A stretch of DNA of 32,284 nucleotides from Peptococcaceae bacterium BRH_c23 (GCA_000961805.1 LADV01000063.1:1-32284), one strand, 5' to 3'; shown: positions 7,999 to 16,049, numbered from the stretch's first letter. Program-made: numbers and translations. The notes: generated from the sequence alone by a model not told the origin.

Positions 7999-10155
7999 AT
8001 GGATCTAGAAAACAATCAAGCGGGCCATAAATTACTAAAAGAATATAACTATGATTTAGGTGCTATCGACAAAGGGTATACCGACCGCACTCTTTATATC
8101 AATGTCGGTAACCATGAAATCAAAGAAAAGCCCGTTACCCCTTTGATGAAAGACAAGTTCATTGGCGGTAAGGGCTTTGGGCTCTATTACTTGTGGCAGG
8201 CAGTGACTGAATCCACGAAGTGGAATGACCCGGAAAACGAAATCATTATTTCAAGTGGACCGATTGGCGGAATTACTCAATATCCTGGTTCCGGAAAATC
8301 ACTGGTTGTGACATTATCCCCATTGACCAATATGCCCATCGACAGCAATGCTGGTGGATATTTTGGTCCCTTCCTTAAATTTGTCGGTTTCGATGCCCTC
8401 GAACTTCAGGGCAAAGCAGACAAGGATGTCATCATTTTCATTGACGGCAAAAAGGGAACGATCACCCTTGAAGAAGCAGCACCAGGTGGGAACTTGGACA
8501 CCCATATTCTGGGTGAACAGCTGACTGAAAAGTATGCCGAGAACGAAGAAGACAAACGGAATATCGCCGTGATCTCTACCGGGACGGCTGCCGAGCATAC
8601 GAATATTGGGCTTTTAAACTTTACCTTCTATGATGTGCGCCGGAAAGGTATCCGTTTAAAGCAAGCCGGCAGAGGCGGCATTGGGACAGTTTTTAGAGAC
8701 AAACATATCAAGGCCGTGGTTATAAAATGCCCAGGGGTAAAGGGCAACCTAAACCATCCCGTTGACCAGCTTACCTTAAATAAAACGGGTATCAAGCTGC
8801 ATAAAGAAATTCACGATCTGGATAACTCTCAAAACCGCATGCGTAAAATTGGCACAGCGAATATAATTGAAGTCATGGACCAGTATGATCTTTTGCCGAC
8901 TCACAATTATAAATTTGGTGCTCACAAGGATACCTTCAAAATATCCTCTGATGTTTTCATCTCCAAAGTAACCCAGAATTCCCCGGATGGCTGCTGGCAT
9001 GGATGCAGTATGGCCTGTGCTAAAGCCGCTGACCAATTTGAACTGAAAACGGGCCCTTATAAAGGTCAAAAGGTTACCATCGACGGTCCTGAATATGAAA
9101 ACGCTGCTGGTCTGGGTTCAAACTGTGGTATCTTCGATCCGGATGCCATATTGGAGTTGAACTTTTACTGTGACACCTATGGCATTGATACGATCTCCTA
9201 TGCTACTCTGACGGCCTTTGTTATGGAATGCTACGAAAACGGAATTCTGAATAAAGAACGAACTGGGGGTTTAGAACTTACCTTTGGCAATACAGAGGCA
9301 TCCTTTGAACTTATTCACCAGATGTCTAAGGGAGTGGGCTTTGGCAAGATTGCTGGCATGGGAATCCGTAAAATGAAGGCCTTCTTTGCCAAGGAATATG
9401 GAGCGGATCCGCAGTTCCTCTTTGACATAGGTATGGAACAAAAGGGCCTCGAATTTTCCGAGTATTTGCCCAAGGAATCTTTAGCGCAACAAGGAGGATA
9501 CGGCCTGACTAACAAAGGCCCACAGCACGATGAAGCCTGGTTGATCTTCATGGATATGGTAAATAACCAGATTCCAACCTTCGAAGATAAGGCAGAAGCC
9601 CTCCACTATTACCCCATGTTTAGAACTTGGTTCGGTTTAAACGGTCTCTGCAAACTGCCCTGGAATGATATTGCACCCGCTGATAACAAGTTAACTGACG
9701 AGCCCGCAAAGATACCAGAGCATGTTCAAAATTATGTCGACATATATAACGCGGTTACCGGTAATGCTATTGACAAATATGAACTCATCCGTCAATCTGA
9801 GAGGGTCTACAATTTCCAGAGAATTTTCAACATCCGGATGGGTTACGGCAAACGGGTTCATGACAAACTTCCTTACAGAGCTATGGGGCCTGTGACTGTG
9901 GAGGAATATGAGTCCAGGCATGAGCGTTATGATAAGCAACTCAACGAGCTTCTGAACTACGATACAACAGGCAAATCGACTGCAGAAAAGATTAAGGTCA
10001 TGAGAGCGTATCGCGAAAGCCAATATGAAAAGCTCACAGACGCAGTCTACAAACGTCGGGGTTGGACAATGGACGGAGTACCGACGGTCGAAAGACTTCG
10101 GGATTTAGGAATGGATTTACCAGAACTCCTAGAAGTCGTTAATAAACATGTGTAG
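7999..10155 (+). CDS. aldehyde:ferredoxin oxidoreductase family, tungsten/molybdenum bis-pterin enzyme
   Basis: A 718-aa enzyme, longer than the about 605 aa of the archaeal prototype. The N-terminal pterin domain carries GGKGFGLYYLW near residue 57, GPIGG near 90 and AGGYFGPFLKFVGFDALELQGKA near 118-140. Cluster cysteines are C332, C336, C340 and C551. The spacing C-x3-C-x3-C differs from the C-x2-C-x3-C of the prototype. The family motif DTIS and the C-terminal RRGWTMDGVPTVERL block are present. The expected reaction is oxidation of an aldehyde to a carboxylate, reducing ferredoxin. BamB-like or other AOR-family chemistry is possible. The polyferredoxin before and the GlyGly carrier after it form one operon. 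About 25 extra N-terminal residues precede the usual start region. Confidence 0.92.
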   Translation: MDLENNQAGHKLLKEYNYDLGAIDKGYTDRTLYINVGNHEIKEKPVTPLMKDKFIGGKGFGLYYLWQAVTESTKWNDPENEIIISSGPIGGITQYPGSGKSLVVTLSPLTNMPIDSNAGGYFGPFLKFVGFDALELQGKADKDVIIFIDGKKGTITLEEAAPGGNLDTHILGEQLTEKYAENEEDKRNIAVISTGTAAEHTNIGLLNFTFYDVRRKGIRLKQAGRGGIGTVFRDKHIKAVVIKCPGVKGNLNHPVDQLTLNKTGIKLHKEIHDLDNSQNRMRKIGTANIIEVMDQYDLLPTHNYKFGAHKDTFKISSDVFISKVTQNSPDGCWHGCSMACAKAADQFELKTGPYKGQKVTIDGPEYENAAGLGSNCGIFDPDAILELNFYCDTYGIDTISYATLTAFVMECYENGILNKERTGGLELTFGNTEASFELIHQMSKGVGFGKIAGMGIRKMKAFFAKEYGADPQFLFDIGMEQKGLEFSEYLPKESLAQQGGYGLTNKGPQHDEAWLIFMDMVNNQIPTFEDKAEALHYYPMFRTWFGLNGLCKLPWNDIAPADNKLTDEPAKIPEHVQNYVDIYNAVTGNAIDKYELIRQSERVYNFQRIFNIRMGYGKRVHDKLPYRAMGPVTVEEYESRHERYDKQLNELLNYDTTGKSTAEKIKVMRAYRESQYEKLTDAVYKRRGWTMDGVPTVERLRDLGMDLPELLEVVNKHV

Positions 10156-10163
10156 GTGATAAC

Positions 10164-10361
10164 TTGATTAAGTTAAATAACAGGGATTGCGAATGGCAGG
10201 AAGAGCTTACGGTGCAAGAACTTTTAAAGCTTAAGACTTATACCTATCCACGGATTATTGTCTATATCAATTCCAAGATTATTTCCCCAGAGGATTATGC
10301 TTCGACGATTATCCAGGACGGAGACGAAGTGAAGGCCATCCACCTTATGGCAGGTGGATAG
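10164..10361 (+). CDS. ThiS/MoaD-family sulfur-carrier protein
   Basis: A 65-aa ubiquitin-like protein ending in the diagnostic AGG, with a DGDEVKAIHLMAGG C-terminus. The GlyGly end is adenylated by a ThiF/MoeB-type enzyme and converted to a thiocarboxylate that donates sulfur to molybdopterin or to thiazole. Start is TTG at 10164 with AGGTGAT upstream, 8 nt after the AOR stop. A MoaD-like gene directly after an AOR gene is a known arrangement, so supply of sulfur to the tungstopterin is the likely job. By sequence alone it is closer to ThiS style (IHLMAGG), so thiamine synthesis is not excluded. Confidence 0.8.
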   Translation: MIKLNNRDCEWQEELTVQELLKLKTYTYPRIIVYINSKIISPEDYASTIIQDGDEVKAIHLMAGG

Positions 10362-10371
10362 GGAAATGCTT

Positions 10372-10409
10372 ACTTCAGGTGGAGCTAGAGTTTTAACTCC
10401 ATCTGAAGT
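10372..10409 (+). repeat. palindromic repeat, copy 1; may end the operon transcript
   Basis: A 13-bp stem ACTTCAGGTGGAG (10372-10384) pairs with 10397-10409 with one G-U pair. It has an inverted relative at 16050-16081. It lies 10 bp after the last operon gene. There is no T run after it, so termination is possible but unproven. Confidence 0.7.
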
Positions 10410-10449
10410 TTAGCTTAACTATATTCAAGAATTTAGCCATATCTATTGC

Positions 10450-10620
10450 TCGACGGCCATGACTCGAACAAGGATGTTAGTAGTTTGAGCGCTGGCCAAG
10501 GATGGCCGAGTGTCCCTGTAGCCAAGACTCGAACAAGGACGTTCGAGATTAGAGCACCGCCATGGATGGCAAGGTGCCGTGATGGCGAGAAGGGACCATC
10601 GCCATGAATGGCGAGAGCCC
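10450..10620. repeat. REP-like cluster of short hairpins
   Basis: Three small hairpins share the plan (C)GCCA-4nt-TGGC(G): 10494-10507, 10559-10570 (extended by CACC/GGTG) and 10600-10613. A fourth, CGAAC-6nt-GTTCG, is at 10530-10545, and a degraded copy of its sequence (GACTCGAACAAGGA) sits at 10461. The segments ACTCGAACAAGGA are 66 bp apart (10462 and 10528). An alternative 7-bp pairing joins 10582-10588 to 10599-10605. The pattern resembles interspersed palindromic repeats rather than coding DNA. Confidence 0.6.
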
Positions 10621-10672
10621 TGGCAGCCTAGTCTCCTTGTTTGTAGTGATAACTATTGGATTAACACATTTT

Positions 10673-10708
10673 GACCTCAATGGCTTTGAAGCTTATTGAG
10701 GTCTTTTT
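10673..10708 (+). terminator. Rho-independent terminator
   Basis: A 9-bp stem GACCTCAAT (10673-10681) pairs with ATTGAGGTC (10695-10703), followed by CTTTTT. It would stop any transcript leaving the operon and hairpin region before proA. Confidence 0.75.
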
Positions 10709-10728
10709 GATTACATAGATTCTAATTT

Positions 10729-10737
10729 CTGGTATAA
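10729..10737 (+). promoter_or_regulatory. probable proA promoter (extended -10)
   Basis: TGGTATAAT is a perfect -10 with an upstream TG extension. No clear -35 lies at 17 bp. It follows the terminator at 10673 and leaves a leader of about 180 nt before proA, in which I see no recognised riboswitch. Confidence 0.5.
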
Positions 10738-10923
10738 TGAACTAAACTATTTTGCTGATCTTCTGCAGTGACAGATTTAAGAAGACTTGGCGATACCATT
10801 TTTCCTTGAACTATGAAAAGCGCAAATGTTAAGGTATAGAGGAAGATGATTTAATTCATTGAGAGTTTTGCTAAAGAACGAGAAAGCAGATATATTATAA
10901 TAAACGATTGATGGGAGGGTTTT

Positions 10924-12177
10924 GTGGTGTTTCACCAAGAATTAATTGAAATTGGGCGTAGAGCCAAGCATGCGGCTCGCCTATTGGCTTTTGCTAGTAC
11001 AGAATCTAAAAATAACGCTCTGCTTGCGATGTCAGAAGCCCTTATAGATAATGAACAAGAGATTCTCAAAGCTAACAGCCTAGATGTTCAAGCAGCAGAA
11101 GAGAAAGGCCTTAAGAAAAGTCTTGTCAATCGTTTAAGGCTGACCTCGGCGAGCATTGCGCAAATTAGTCAATCCCTTAAAGACGTGGTTGCTTTAAGAG
11201 ATCCCGTGGGAGAAGGAGAAGTATGGACCCGTCCAAATGGACTTTGTATCCAGCAGACTCGTGTACCTCTAGGGGTTGTGGCGATGATCTATGAAGCAAG
11301 ACCTAATGTGACAGTCGATGCGGCTGCCTTGTGTTTGAAATCAGGTAATGTTGTGATCCTGAGGGGGGGATCTGAGGCCTTAGAAAGTAATAAAGTCTTG
11401 GCTAGAGTAATTGCAGAAGCTGCTGAAAAGAGTGGCTTGCCGTCCGGAAGTATTCAACTTATTACAGAAACAAATCGGGAATGGGTTCAGCAACTAATGC
11501 GTATGAACGATTATGTGGATGTCATTATTCCCAGAGGGGGAGCTGGGCTGATTCAAACCGTGGTGCAGAATGCCACCGTGCCGGTGATTGAAACAGGAAC
11601 AGGAATGTGCCACGCTTTTATTGATCGAGATGCGGATTACGCAAAGGCCATTCCTATCATCATTAATGCCAAGACACAAAATCCTGGGGTCTGTAATGCC
11701 TTGGAAACTATGCTCGTCGATGAAGGGATTGCCGAAGACTTTCTTCCATTGATCGGAGAAGAGCTAAGAAAGCACTATGTTGAACTAAAGGGATGCCCAA
11801 AAACCTGCGAAATCTTGCCTTATGCCGTTCCTGCCGCCCCGGAAGATTGGGTGTCAGAACATCTTGACCTTATTTTAAGTGTTAAAGTTGTACCTGACCT
11901 TGATGGTGCACTAGATCATATATATCAATACAGTACCAAGCATTCCGAAACCATCCTCACCGAAAACTATTCAAGGGCACAACGGTTTTTGAGAGAAATT
12001 GATGCAGCCGCGGTTTATGTGAATGCTTCTACTCGTTTCACAGACGGAGGGCGTTTCGGCTTTGGAGCAGAAATTGGGATTAGTACTCAGAAGTTACATG
12101 CCCGAGGGCCAATGGGTCTAAAGGAATTGACCACGATTAAGTATATGGTTTATGGAGATGGACAAATAGTAAAATGA
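10924..12177 (+). CDS. proA: glutamate-5-semialdehyde dehydrogenase (gamma-glutamyl phosphate reductase)
   Basis: The second enzyme of proline synthesis reduces gamma-glutamyl phosphate with NADPH to glutamate-5-semialdehyde. The 417-aa length is normal. Motifs seen are MIYEARPNVTVDAAALCLKSGN, IPRGGAGLI, the catalytic cysteine C257 in NPGVCNALET, and the C-terminal TRFTDGGRFGFGAEIGISTQKLHARGPMGL block. Start is GTG at 10924 (GTG at 10927 equally good) after GGGAGGG. proB is not in the window, so it is probably elsewhere or upstream of an older arrangement. The ATGA overlap with the next, transporter, gene suggests coupling. Confidence 0.97.
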   Translation: MVFHQELIEIGRRAKHAARLLAFASTESKNNALLAMSEALIDNEQEILKANSLDVQAAEEKGLKKSLVNRLRLTSASIAQISQSLKDVVALRDPVGEGEVWTRPNGLCIQQTRVPLGVVAMIYEARPNVTVDAAALCLKSGNVVILRGGSEALESNKVLARVIAEAAEKSGLPSGSIQLITETNREWVQQLMRMNDYVDVIIPRGGAGLIQTVVQNATVPVIETGTGMCHAFIDRDADYAKAIPIIINAKTQNPGVCNALETMLVDEGIAEDFLPLIGEELRKHYVELKGCPKTCEILPYAVPAAPEDWVSEHLDLILSVKVVPDLDGALDHIYQYSTKHSETILTENYSRAQRFLREIDAAAVYVNASTRFTDGGRFGFGAEIGISTQKLHARGPMGLKELTTIKYMVYGDGQIVK

Positions 12178-13124
12178 CAGATTTTAGGCCGCCATTTGAC
12201 ATGAATAAAGATTGGAAAAAGAATATAATCCTGTTTTTGGCTAGCCAGACCATATCGCTCTTTGGATCATCACTGGTTCAGTATGCGATTATGTGGCATA
12301 TTACGTTAACGACACAGTCGGGTGTCATGATGACCATTGCCATCATTTGCGGTTTTCTTCCTACCTTACTTCTTTCTCCGTTTGCGGGAGTATGGGCTGA
12401 CCGTTATAATCGAAAAACCCTTATTATTCTTTCTGATTCTATGATTGCATTAGCAACACTAGTCTTAGCCATATTTTTTCTGATGGGATACGGTTCACTA
12501 TGGTTGCTCTTTGGGGCGTTTGCCATACGAGCGCTTGGGGCAGCAATTCAAATACCGGCGGTAGGAGCCTTCCTTCCGCAAATTGTACCAGAGGATAAAC
12601 TTACTAAGGTGAACGCAACAAATGGAAGTATTCAAGCTATGGTTATGCTGGTGTCCCCCATGCTTAGCGGTGCACTGCTAACCATGGCTACTATCGAGAC
12701 GATTTTCTTTATAGATGTTATTACAGCAGCTATAGCGGTTTCAGTACTATTTTTGTTTTTGCATGTTCCTGTTCATGCGAAAGCTCAAACAAAGCAAACA
12801 ACGAGCTATTTCAGCGATATGCGTGAAGGTTTTAACTACATAAGAAATCATTCGTATATCAAGAGGTTTTTTCTGTTTTGCGCAGTCTTCTTTTTCTTAG
12901 CAGCACCTGCTGCCTTTTTAACGCCCCTACAGGTTGCACGTAGTTTTGGTAACGATGTATGGCGTTTAACGGCCATAGAAATTACCTTTTCAATCGGCAT
13001 GATGGTAGGCGGCGTCATCATGGCTTCTTGGGGCGGTTTTAAAAATAGAATTCACTCGATGACATTGTCTATGCTTGTTATTGGATCATGTACCTTTGCC
13101 CTTGGGGGATCCCAGAGGACTTAA
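12174..13124 (+). pseudogene. MFS transporter, truncated at the C-terminus
   Basis: A 12-TM major facilitator of the MFS_3 type (macrolide-efflux-like). Residues 1-310 include FAGVWADRYNRKTLIIL, the loop 2-3 motif. Homologues run to about 410-430 aa, but this frame leaves family-like sequence at CTFALGG near 13108-13112 and stops at 13124, so the last three membrane segments are missing. The break coincides with a GGATCC at about 13109-13114. ATG at 12174 overlaps the proA stop. A truncated protein would probably not transport. Deletion, or a cloning or assembly join, are the alternatives. Confidence 0.75.
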
Positions 13125-13180
13125 TATACTCGCGAATGGTAGTGAATGTTGACTGCCACTTCACGATCGTAAAATACTGG

Positions 13181-13217
13181 AAGGACTTGTATCGCTTGAA
13201 AAGTGGTACAGGTCCTT
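13181..13217 (+). terminator. hairpin, possible terminator
   Basis: Positions 13181-13197 and 13201-13217 pair over 17 bp with three G-U pairs and a 3-nt loop. T-rich sequence (TTTGTTATT) follows. Transcripts leaving the truncated transporter may stop here. Confidence 0.5.
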
Positions 13218-13286
13218 TGTTATTTCCATAAGGGAAGGGTCCAGTCACAGTTACCAATCGATTGTCCAAAGGAATTTCTAATTAAA

Positions 13287-13343
13287 TTTTAAGAATATTT
13301 TAAGGTTTGGACCTACTTTATTTTAAGGACTAAACCCTATAAT
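13287..13343 (+). promoter_or_regulatory. promoter with direct repeats of OmpR/VanR type
   Basis: TTTTAAG occurs at 13287, 13298 and 13321, with 11- and 23-bp steps, about one and two helix turns, upstream of a perfect TATAAT at 13338-13343. Direct repeats at that period are how OmpR-family regulators bind. The fused gene downstream derives from such a pair, so the site may be a leftover of autoregulation. Confidence 0.5.
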
Positions 13344-13427
13344 GCAGTTATGACACTTATCTGCTATAGTATTAGGTGGTCTAATTTTTGATCTGGTTTT
13401 TTATGTAAACATGGAGGGATTACGCAC

Positions 13428-14261
13428 ATGGCTAAAGGAACCATACTTGTGGTTGATGATGAAAAAGAGATCAGAGATCTAATTGATATTTATCTTAAAA
13501 ACGAAGGATATCAGGTCTTAAAAGCTTCGGATGGTAGAATGGCCCTGGACCTATTGGAGAAGGAGCAGGTCGACCTGATTGTTTTGGACATCATGAAAAA
13601 TGAACTTATTACAAATTTCTCTCATGATTTAAGGACCCCTTTAACCTCGATTTTGGGTTATCTAGCCCTGATTAAAGACCGGAAATTTGAAACAGACGAG
13701 CAATTTAACGATTACGTCAATATAGTTTATAGCAAATCAGAAAAATTGGGAGGGTTAATCGAAGACTTGTTCGAGTACACCAAGCTGACCAATAAAGGAG
13801 TTAAGTTTACGAGAGAAACAGTATCCTTGAACGAGTTACTTGAACAGTTGTTGGAAGAGCATACACTCAGCTTTGAGGAAAATAATCTGGTCATTATCAA
13901 GGAAATTCCCCAGGAGAAGGTCTTTGTTGAGATCGATATTGATCAAACAGTCCGTGTTTTTGAGAACCTGCTGCTTAATGCCGTAAAGTATAGCTATAAA
14001 CCCGGTGAAATTATGGTAAAAATCTTAAGAGAAAATGACGATGTCCTCGTGATTATTCAGAATAAGGGTAAACACATTCCCCAGGCTGAGCTAGCACGAT
14101 TATTTGATAGGTTTTACCGCGTTGAACAATCTCGGACAGCAGATAAAGGAGGTTCTGGCTTGGGATTGGCAATCGCCAAAGGGATCGTAGAATTGCAAGG
14201 TGGTCAGATATGGGCTGAATGTAGTGGGGAAGTTATCCGCTTTATCGTTAAGCTGACTTGA
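13428..14261 (+). CDS. chimeric receiver/histidine kinase, VanR-like half fused to VanS-like core
   Basis: Residues 1-56 are the first half of an OmpR-family receiver: acidic pair D10/D11 and phosphoacceptor D54 in LIVLDIM. At residue 57 the protein switches to a histidine-kinase core: KNELITNFSHDLRTPL with H66, then ENLLLNAVKYS (N box), LFDRFYRVEQSR and GGSGLGLAIAKG (G2). The second half of the receiver, the whole DNA-binding domain and the sensor and membrane segments of a kinase are missing. The simplest source is an in-frame deletion of roughly 1.2 kb that joined adjacent vanR- and vanS-like genes. The product is a soluble kinase core without an intact receiver. Ribosome site GGAGGG is well placed. 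It may be expressed, but classical signalling is unlikely. Confidence 0.8.
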   Translation: MAKGTILVVDDEKEIRDLIDIYLKNEGYQVLKASDGRMALDLLEKEQVDLIVLDIMKNELITNFSHDLRTPLTSILGYLALIKDRKFETDEQFNDYVNIVYSKSEKLGGLIEDLFEYTKLTNKGVKFTRETVSLNELLEQLLEEHTLSFEENNLVIIKEIPQEKVFVEIDIDQTVRVFENLLLNAVKYSYKPGEIMVKILRENDDVLVIIQNKGKHIPQAELARLFDRFYRVEQSRTADKGGSGLGLAIAKGIVELQGGQIWAECSGEVIRFIVKLT

Positions 14262-14397
14262 ATAAGCCAGCTGATGATCAGCAATAGTTGACCGAGGAAA
14301 TGCGAATTATTCTATCGTCAGAAAAACGCTCTAACTTCCGTCTATATTGAAGTAGGGAATAATAGCATCACTCAATTTAATGTAGAAGGAGAATTTC

Positions 14398-15039
14398 ATG
14401 ATCAGAACAACTAAAAGTAAGACCTTGAAATGGATGGCAGCTACACTCGCTTTGTCACTTGTTATGGGGTGTTCCCCCTCAAATTCTCAGAGTGCCAACC
14501 CTCCCACGCCAACGGATTCAACATCTCAAACAGCTCCATCGTCTACTGAACCTCAAACCACAGATGTGACGAAAGAGTTATTGTTGAATATGAAGCTATT
14601 AGCGGAGCAAGGGAAAGTTATTAACAGTACATTCCCCGTGAAGACAACCGTTCTAGAAGATGTGAAGAGTCAATGGGGGGAGCCGGATAAAACCGAATGG
14701 GTCGCAGCTGCCAAAGGAAATTATGCAACCTACTCGAAGCAGGTTATGGTATTTGGCTTTAACAAAGGATCTCAAATTTTTGAGGCTCGATCCTTTGATA
14801 AGCAATTACAGAAACTTTCTCTTGCTAAAACCAAAGAAGTATATGGCACTCCGGCTTATGATGTAAAAGTCAATGGCGAAGAAATCATTGGTTATACGGC
14901 AGGTCAAGAGTTTAAAATCGAGTTTGTATTCCCACTACCGACCAATAGTAATTCCGATCCTATGATGGATCATTATCTCGTTCTATATCCTAGAGGCACA
15001 GTTAACAGTATGGCAGATGATCCAGGTCGGCAATGGTAA
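14398..15039 (+). CDS. YjgB-like (DUF4309) lipoprotein
   Basis: A 213-aa secreted lipoprotein. The signal peptide ends in the lipobox LVMGC with lipidation at C25, followed by a Ser/Thr/Pro-rich linker (about 26-57). The globular part (about 60-205) has the DUF4309 features: VLEDVKSQWGEPDKT and a later KEVYGTPAYDV block. Function of the family is unknown; proteins of this type sit on the outer face of the membrane. Ribosome site AGAAGGAG. It precedes a second lipoprotein gene by 24 bp after start correction, so they form a probable operon. Confidence 0.75.
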   Translation: MIRTTKSKTLKWMAATLALSLVMGCSPSNSQSANPPTPTDSTSQTAPSSTEPQTTDVTKELLLNMKLLAEQGKVINSTFPVKTTVLEDVKSQWGEPDKTEWVAAAKGNYATYSKQVMVFGFNKGSQIFEARSFDKQLQKLSLAKTKEVYGTPAYDVKVNGEEIIGYTAGQEFKIEFVFPLPTNSNSDPMMDHYLVLYPRGTVNSMADDPGRQW

Positions 15040-15063
15040 GTAGCTTATATGGAGGCATTAACT

Positions 15064-15921
15064 ATGAAACTAATTAAACTAGTTGCTATTTCGTTATTTG
15101 GGTTATTAGTGGTTTCCGGATGCAGTCCAGGTAAACCTCAAAATCCAGTGGATACTCAAAATACCAAGCAAGCAGACATTCATGGAACTATCATTAAATT
15201 GACGAAGAACGGAGTAGGAGAGATACTTGGAAGTATTTTAGTCGAAGGGGAAAAAGGTTCTAAGCCTTATGACCAGGCATCAATTAAAGTAACCCAAAAG
15301 ACTAAAATCAGTGAAAAATCGGCTGGCAAGATTGTAAATTCCAACTTTGATGCTTTGCAGGAAAACCTGAGAGTAGAAGTGCGTTTTATTGGACCAGTTG
15401 CTGAATCATATCCGGTCCAGGCAACTGCCGATGAGATAACCGTGTTGAAAGATGAACAGGTGGATGTTCGTCCGAGCATAGGAGGAATCCATCTGGGTGA
15501 CAGTCAAAGTCAGGTAGACGAGATAATGGGGAGAGTCTTTAAAGAGGAACCTTTTGATGAACCTGGTCATTTTCCAGAGCCTTGGAATAGAAGAACCTAT
15601 GATAAAGGGATTACTGTGATAATCGGAAAAGACTCCGGTCAGGTTCTCGAACTTGAAACCAGCTCGGCACAATTTCATACAAATAGGGGAGTTAAGACGG
15701 GTGATATTGCCAAAGAAGTGTTTGATAACTACGGTTCAAGCTATAAACAGTTTGAAAGTCGACACGAAGATGGCAGCCTAATAGGCTTTTACGAACTGGG
15801 AGATGGGCAGATCATTATTTTTGACTTGGACAAAGATGATAATTCACTGTTAAACGAAGATGTAAAAATAGATTCCAAAATAGAACTGATTCGAATAACA
15901 AAGGCCAGCTTTTTAGACTAG
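15064..15921 (+). CDS. lipoprotein with DUF3221-like and DUF4309-like parts
   Basis: A 285-aa protein with signal peptide and lipobox VVSGC (C20). Residues about 35-135 form a beta-rich domain (HGTIIKLTKNG, ASIKVTQKTKI) similar to DUF3221. Residues about 140-285 start with GGIHLGDSQSQVDEIMG, a pattern also seen in DUF4309 proteins. I start at ATG 15064, 9 nt after GGAGG. The ATG at 15049 overlaps that ribosome site. No function is known. A strong terminator follows directly. Confidence 0.72.
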   Translation: MKLIKLVAISLFGLLVVSGCSPGKPQNPVDTQNTKQADIHGTIIKLTKNGVGEILGSILVEGEKGSKPYDQASIKVTQKTKISEKSAGKIVNSNFDALQENLRVEVRFIGPVAESYPVQATADEITVLKDEQVDVRPSIGGIHLGDSQSQVDEIMGRVFKEEPFDEPGHFPEPWNRRTYDKGITVIIGKDSGQVLELETSSAQFHTNRGVKTGDIAKEVFDNYGSSYKQFESRHEDGSLIGFYELGDGQIIIFDLDKDDNSLLNEDVKIDSKIELIRITKASFLD

Positions 15922-15922
15922 G

Positions 15923-15966
15923 AAACAGCCTCATCTCACTTCTGAAGTGAGATGAGGCTGTTTATT
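15923..15966. terminator. strong terminator, probably bidirectional
   Basis: An 18-bp perfect stem (15923-15940 with 15946-15963) with 5-nt loop begins right after the lipoprotein stop and is followed by TTTATT. The A-rich 5' side also allows some action on the convergent anti-sigma transcript. Confidence 0.85.
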
Positions 15967-16005
15967 CCTAAGTAAACCGTTTATCTAACGGTTAACTCCA
16001 CTAAA

Positions 16006-16027
16006 ACCCCCACTTTTTAGGTGGGAG
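16006..16027. repeat. CCCCCAC/GTGGG hairpin
   Basis: CCCCAC, a T-rich loop and GTGGGA form a small stem next to the repeat at 16050. Similar hairpins occur at ends of IS200/IS605-type elements, but no transposase is present, so that origin is only a possibility. Confidence 0.3.
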
Positions 16028-16049
16028 ATAAGTGGATAAGTTCAACTAG

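Larger units (their letters stand above)
10362..10923. other. long intergenic region rich in hairpins, before proA
   Basis: It holds, in order, a palindromic repeat (10372-10409), a cluster of small GGCCA-type hairpins (10450-10620), a terminator (10673-10708) and a probable promoter (10729-10737) for proA. I found no credible ORF and no tRNA. Confidence 0.6.
13125..13427. other. junk or rearranged stretch plus promoter of the receiver-kinase gene
   Basis: A strong hairpin lies at 13181-13217. The minus strand from about 13281 to 13100 reads through a protein-like frame without a recognised family, which may be a fragment brought in by the event that cut the transporter. From 13287 onward the DNA looks like a promoter region. 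Confidence 0.4.

Noticed and set aside
10450..10620. Considered as a CRISPR array or tRNA cluster
   Set aside because: Repeats are imperfect and irregularly spaced, and there is no cloverleaf.
13078..13269. 63-aa minus-strand ORF MDNRLVTVTGPFPYGN...
   Set aside because: No ribosome site, no family recognised, and it reads through the transporter junction and the strong hairpin at 13181-13217. Kept only as a possible fragment.
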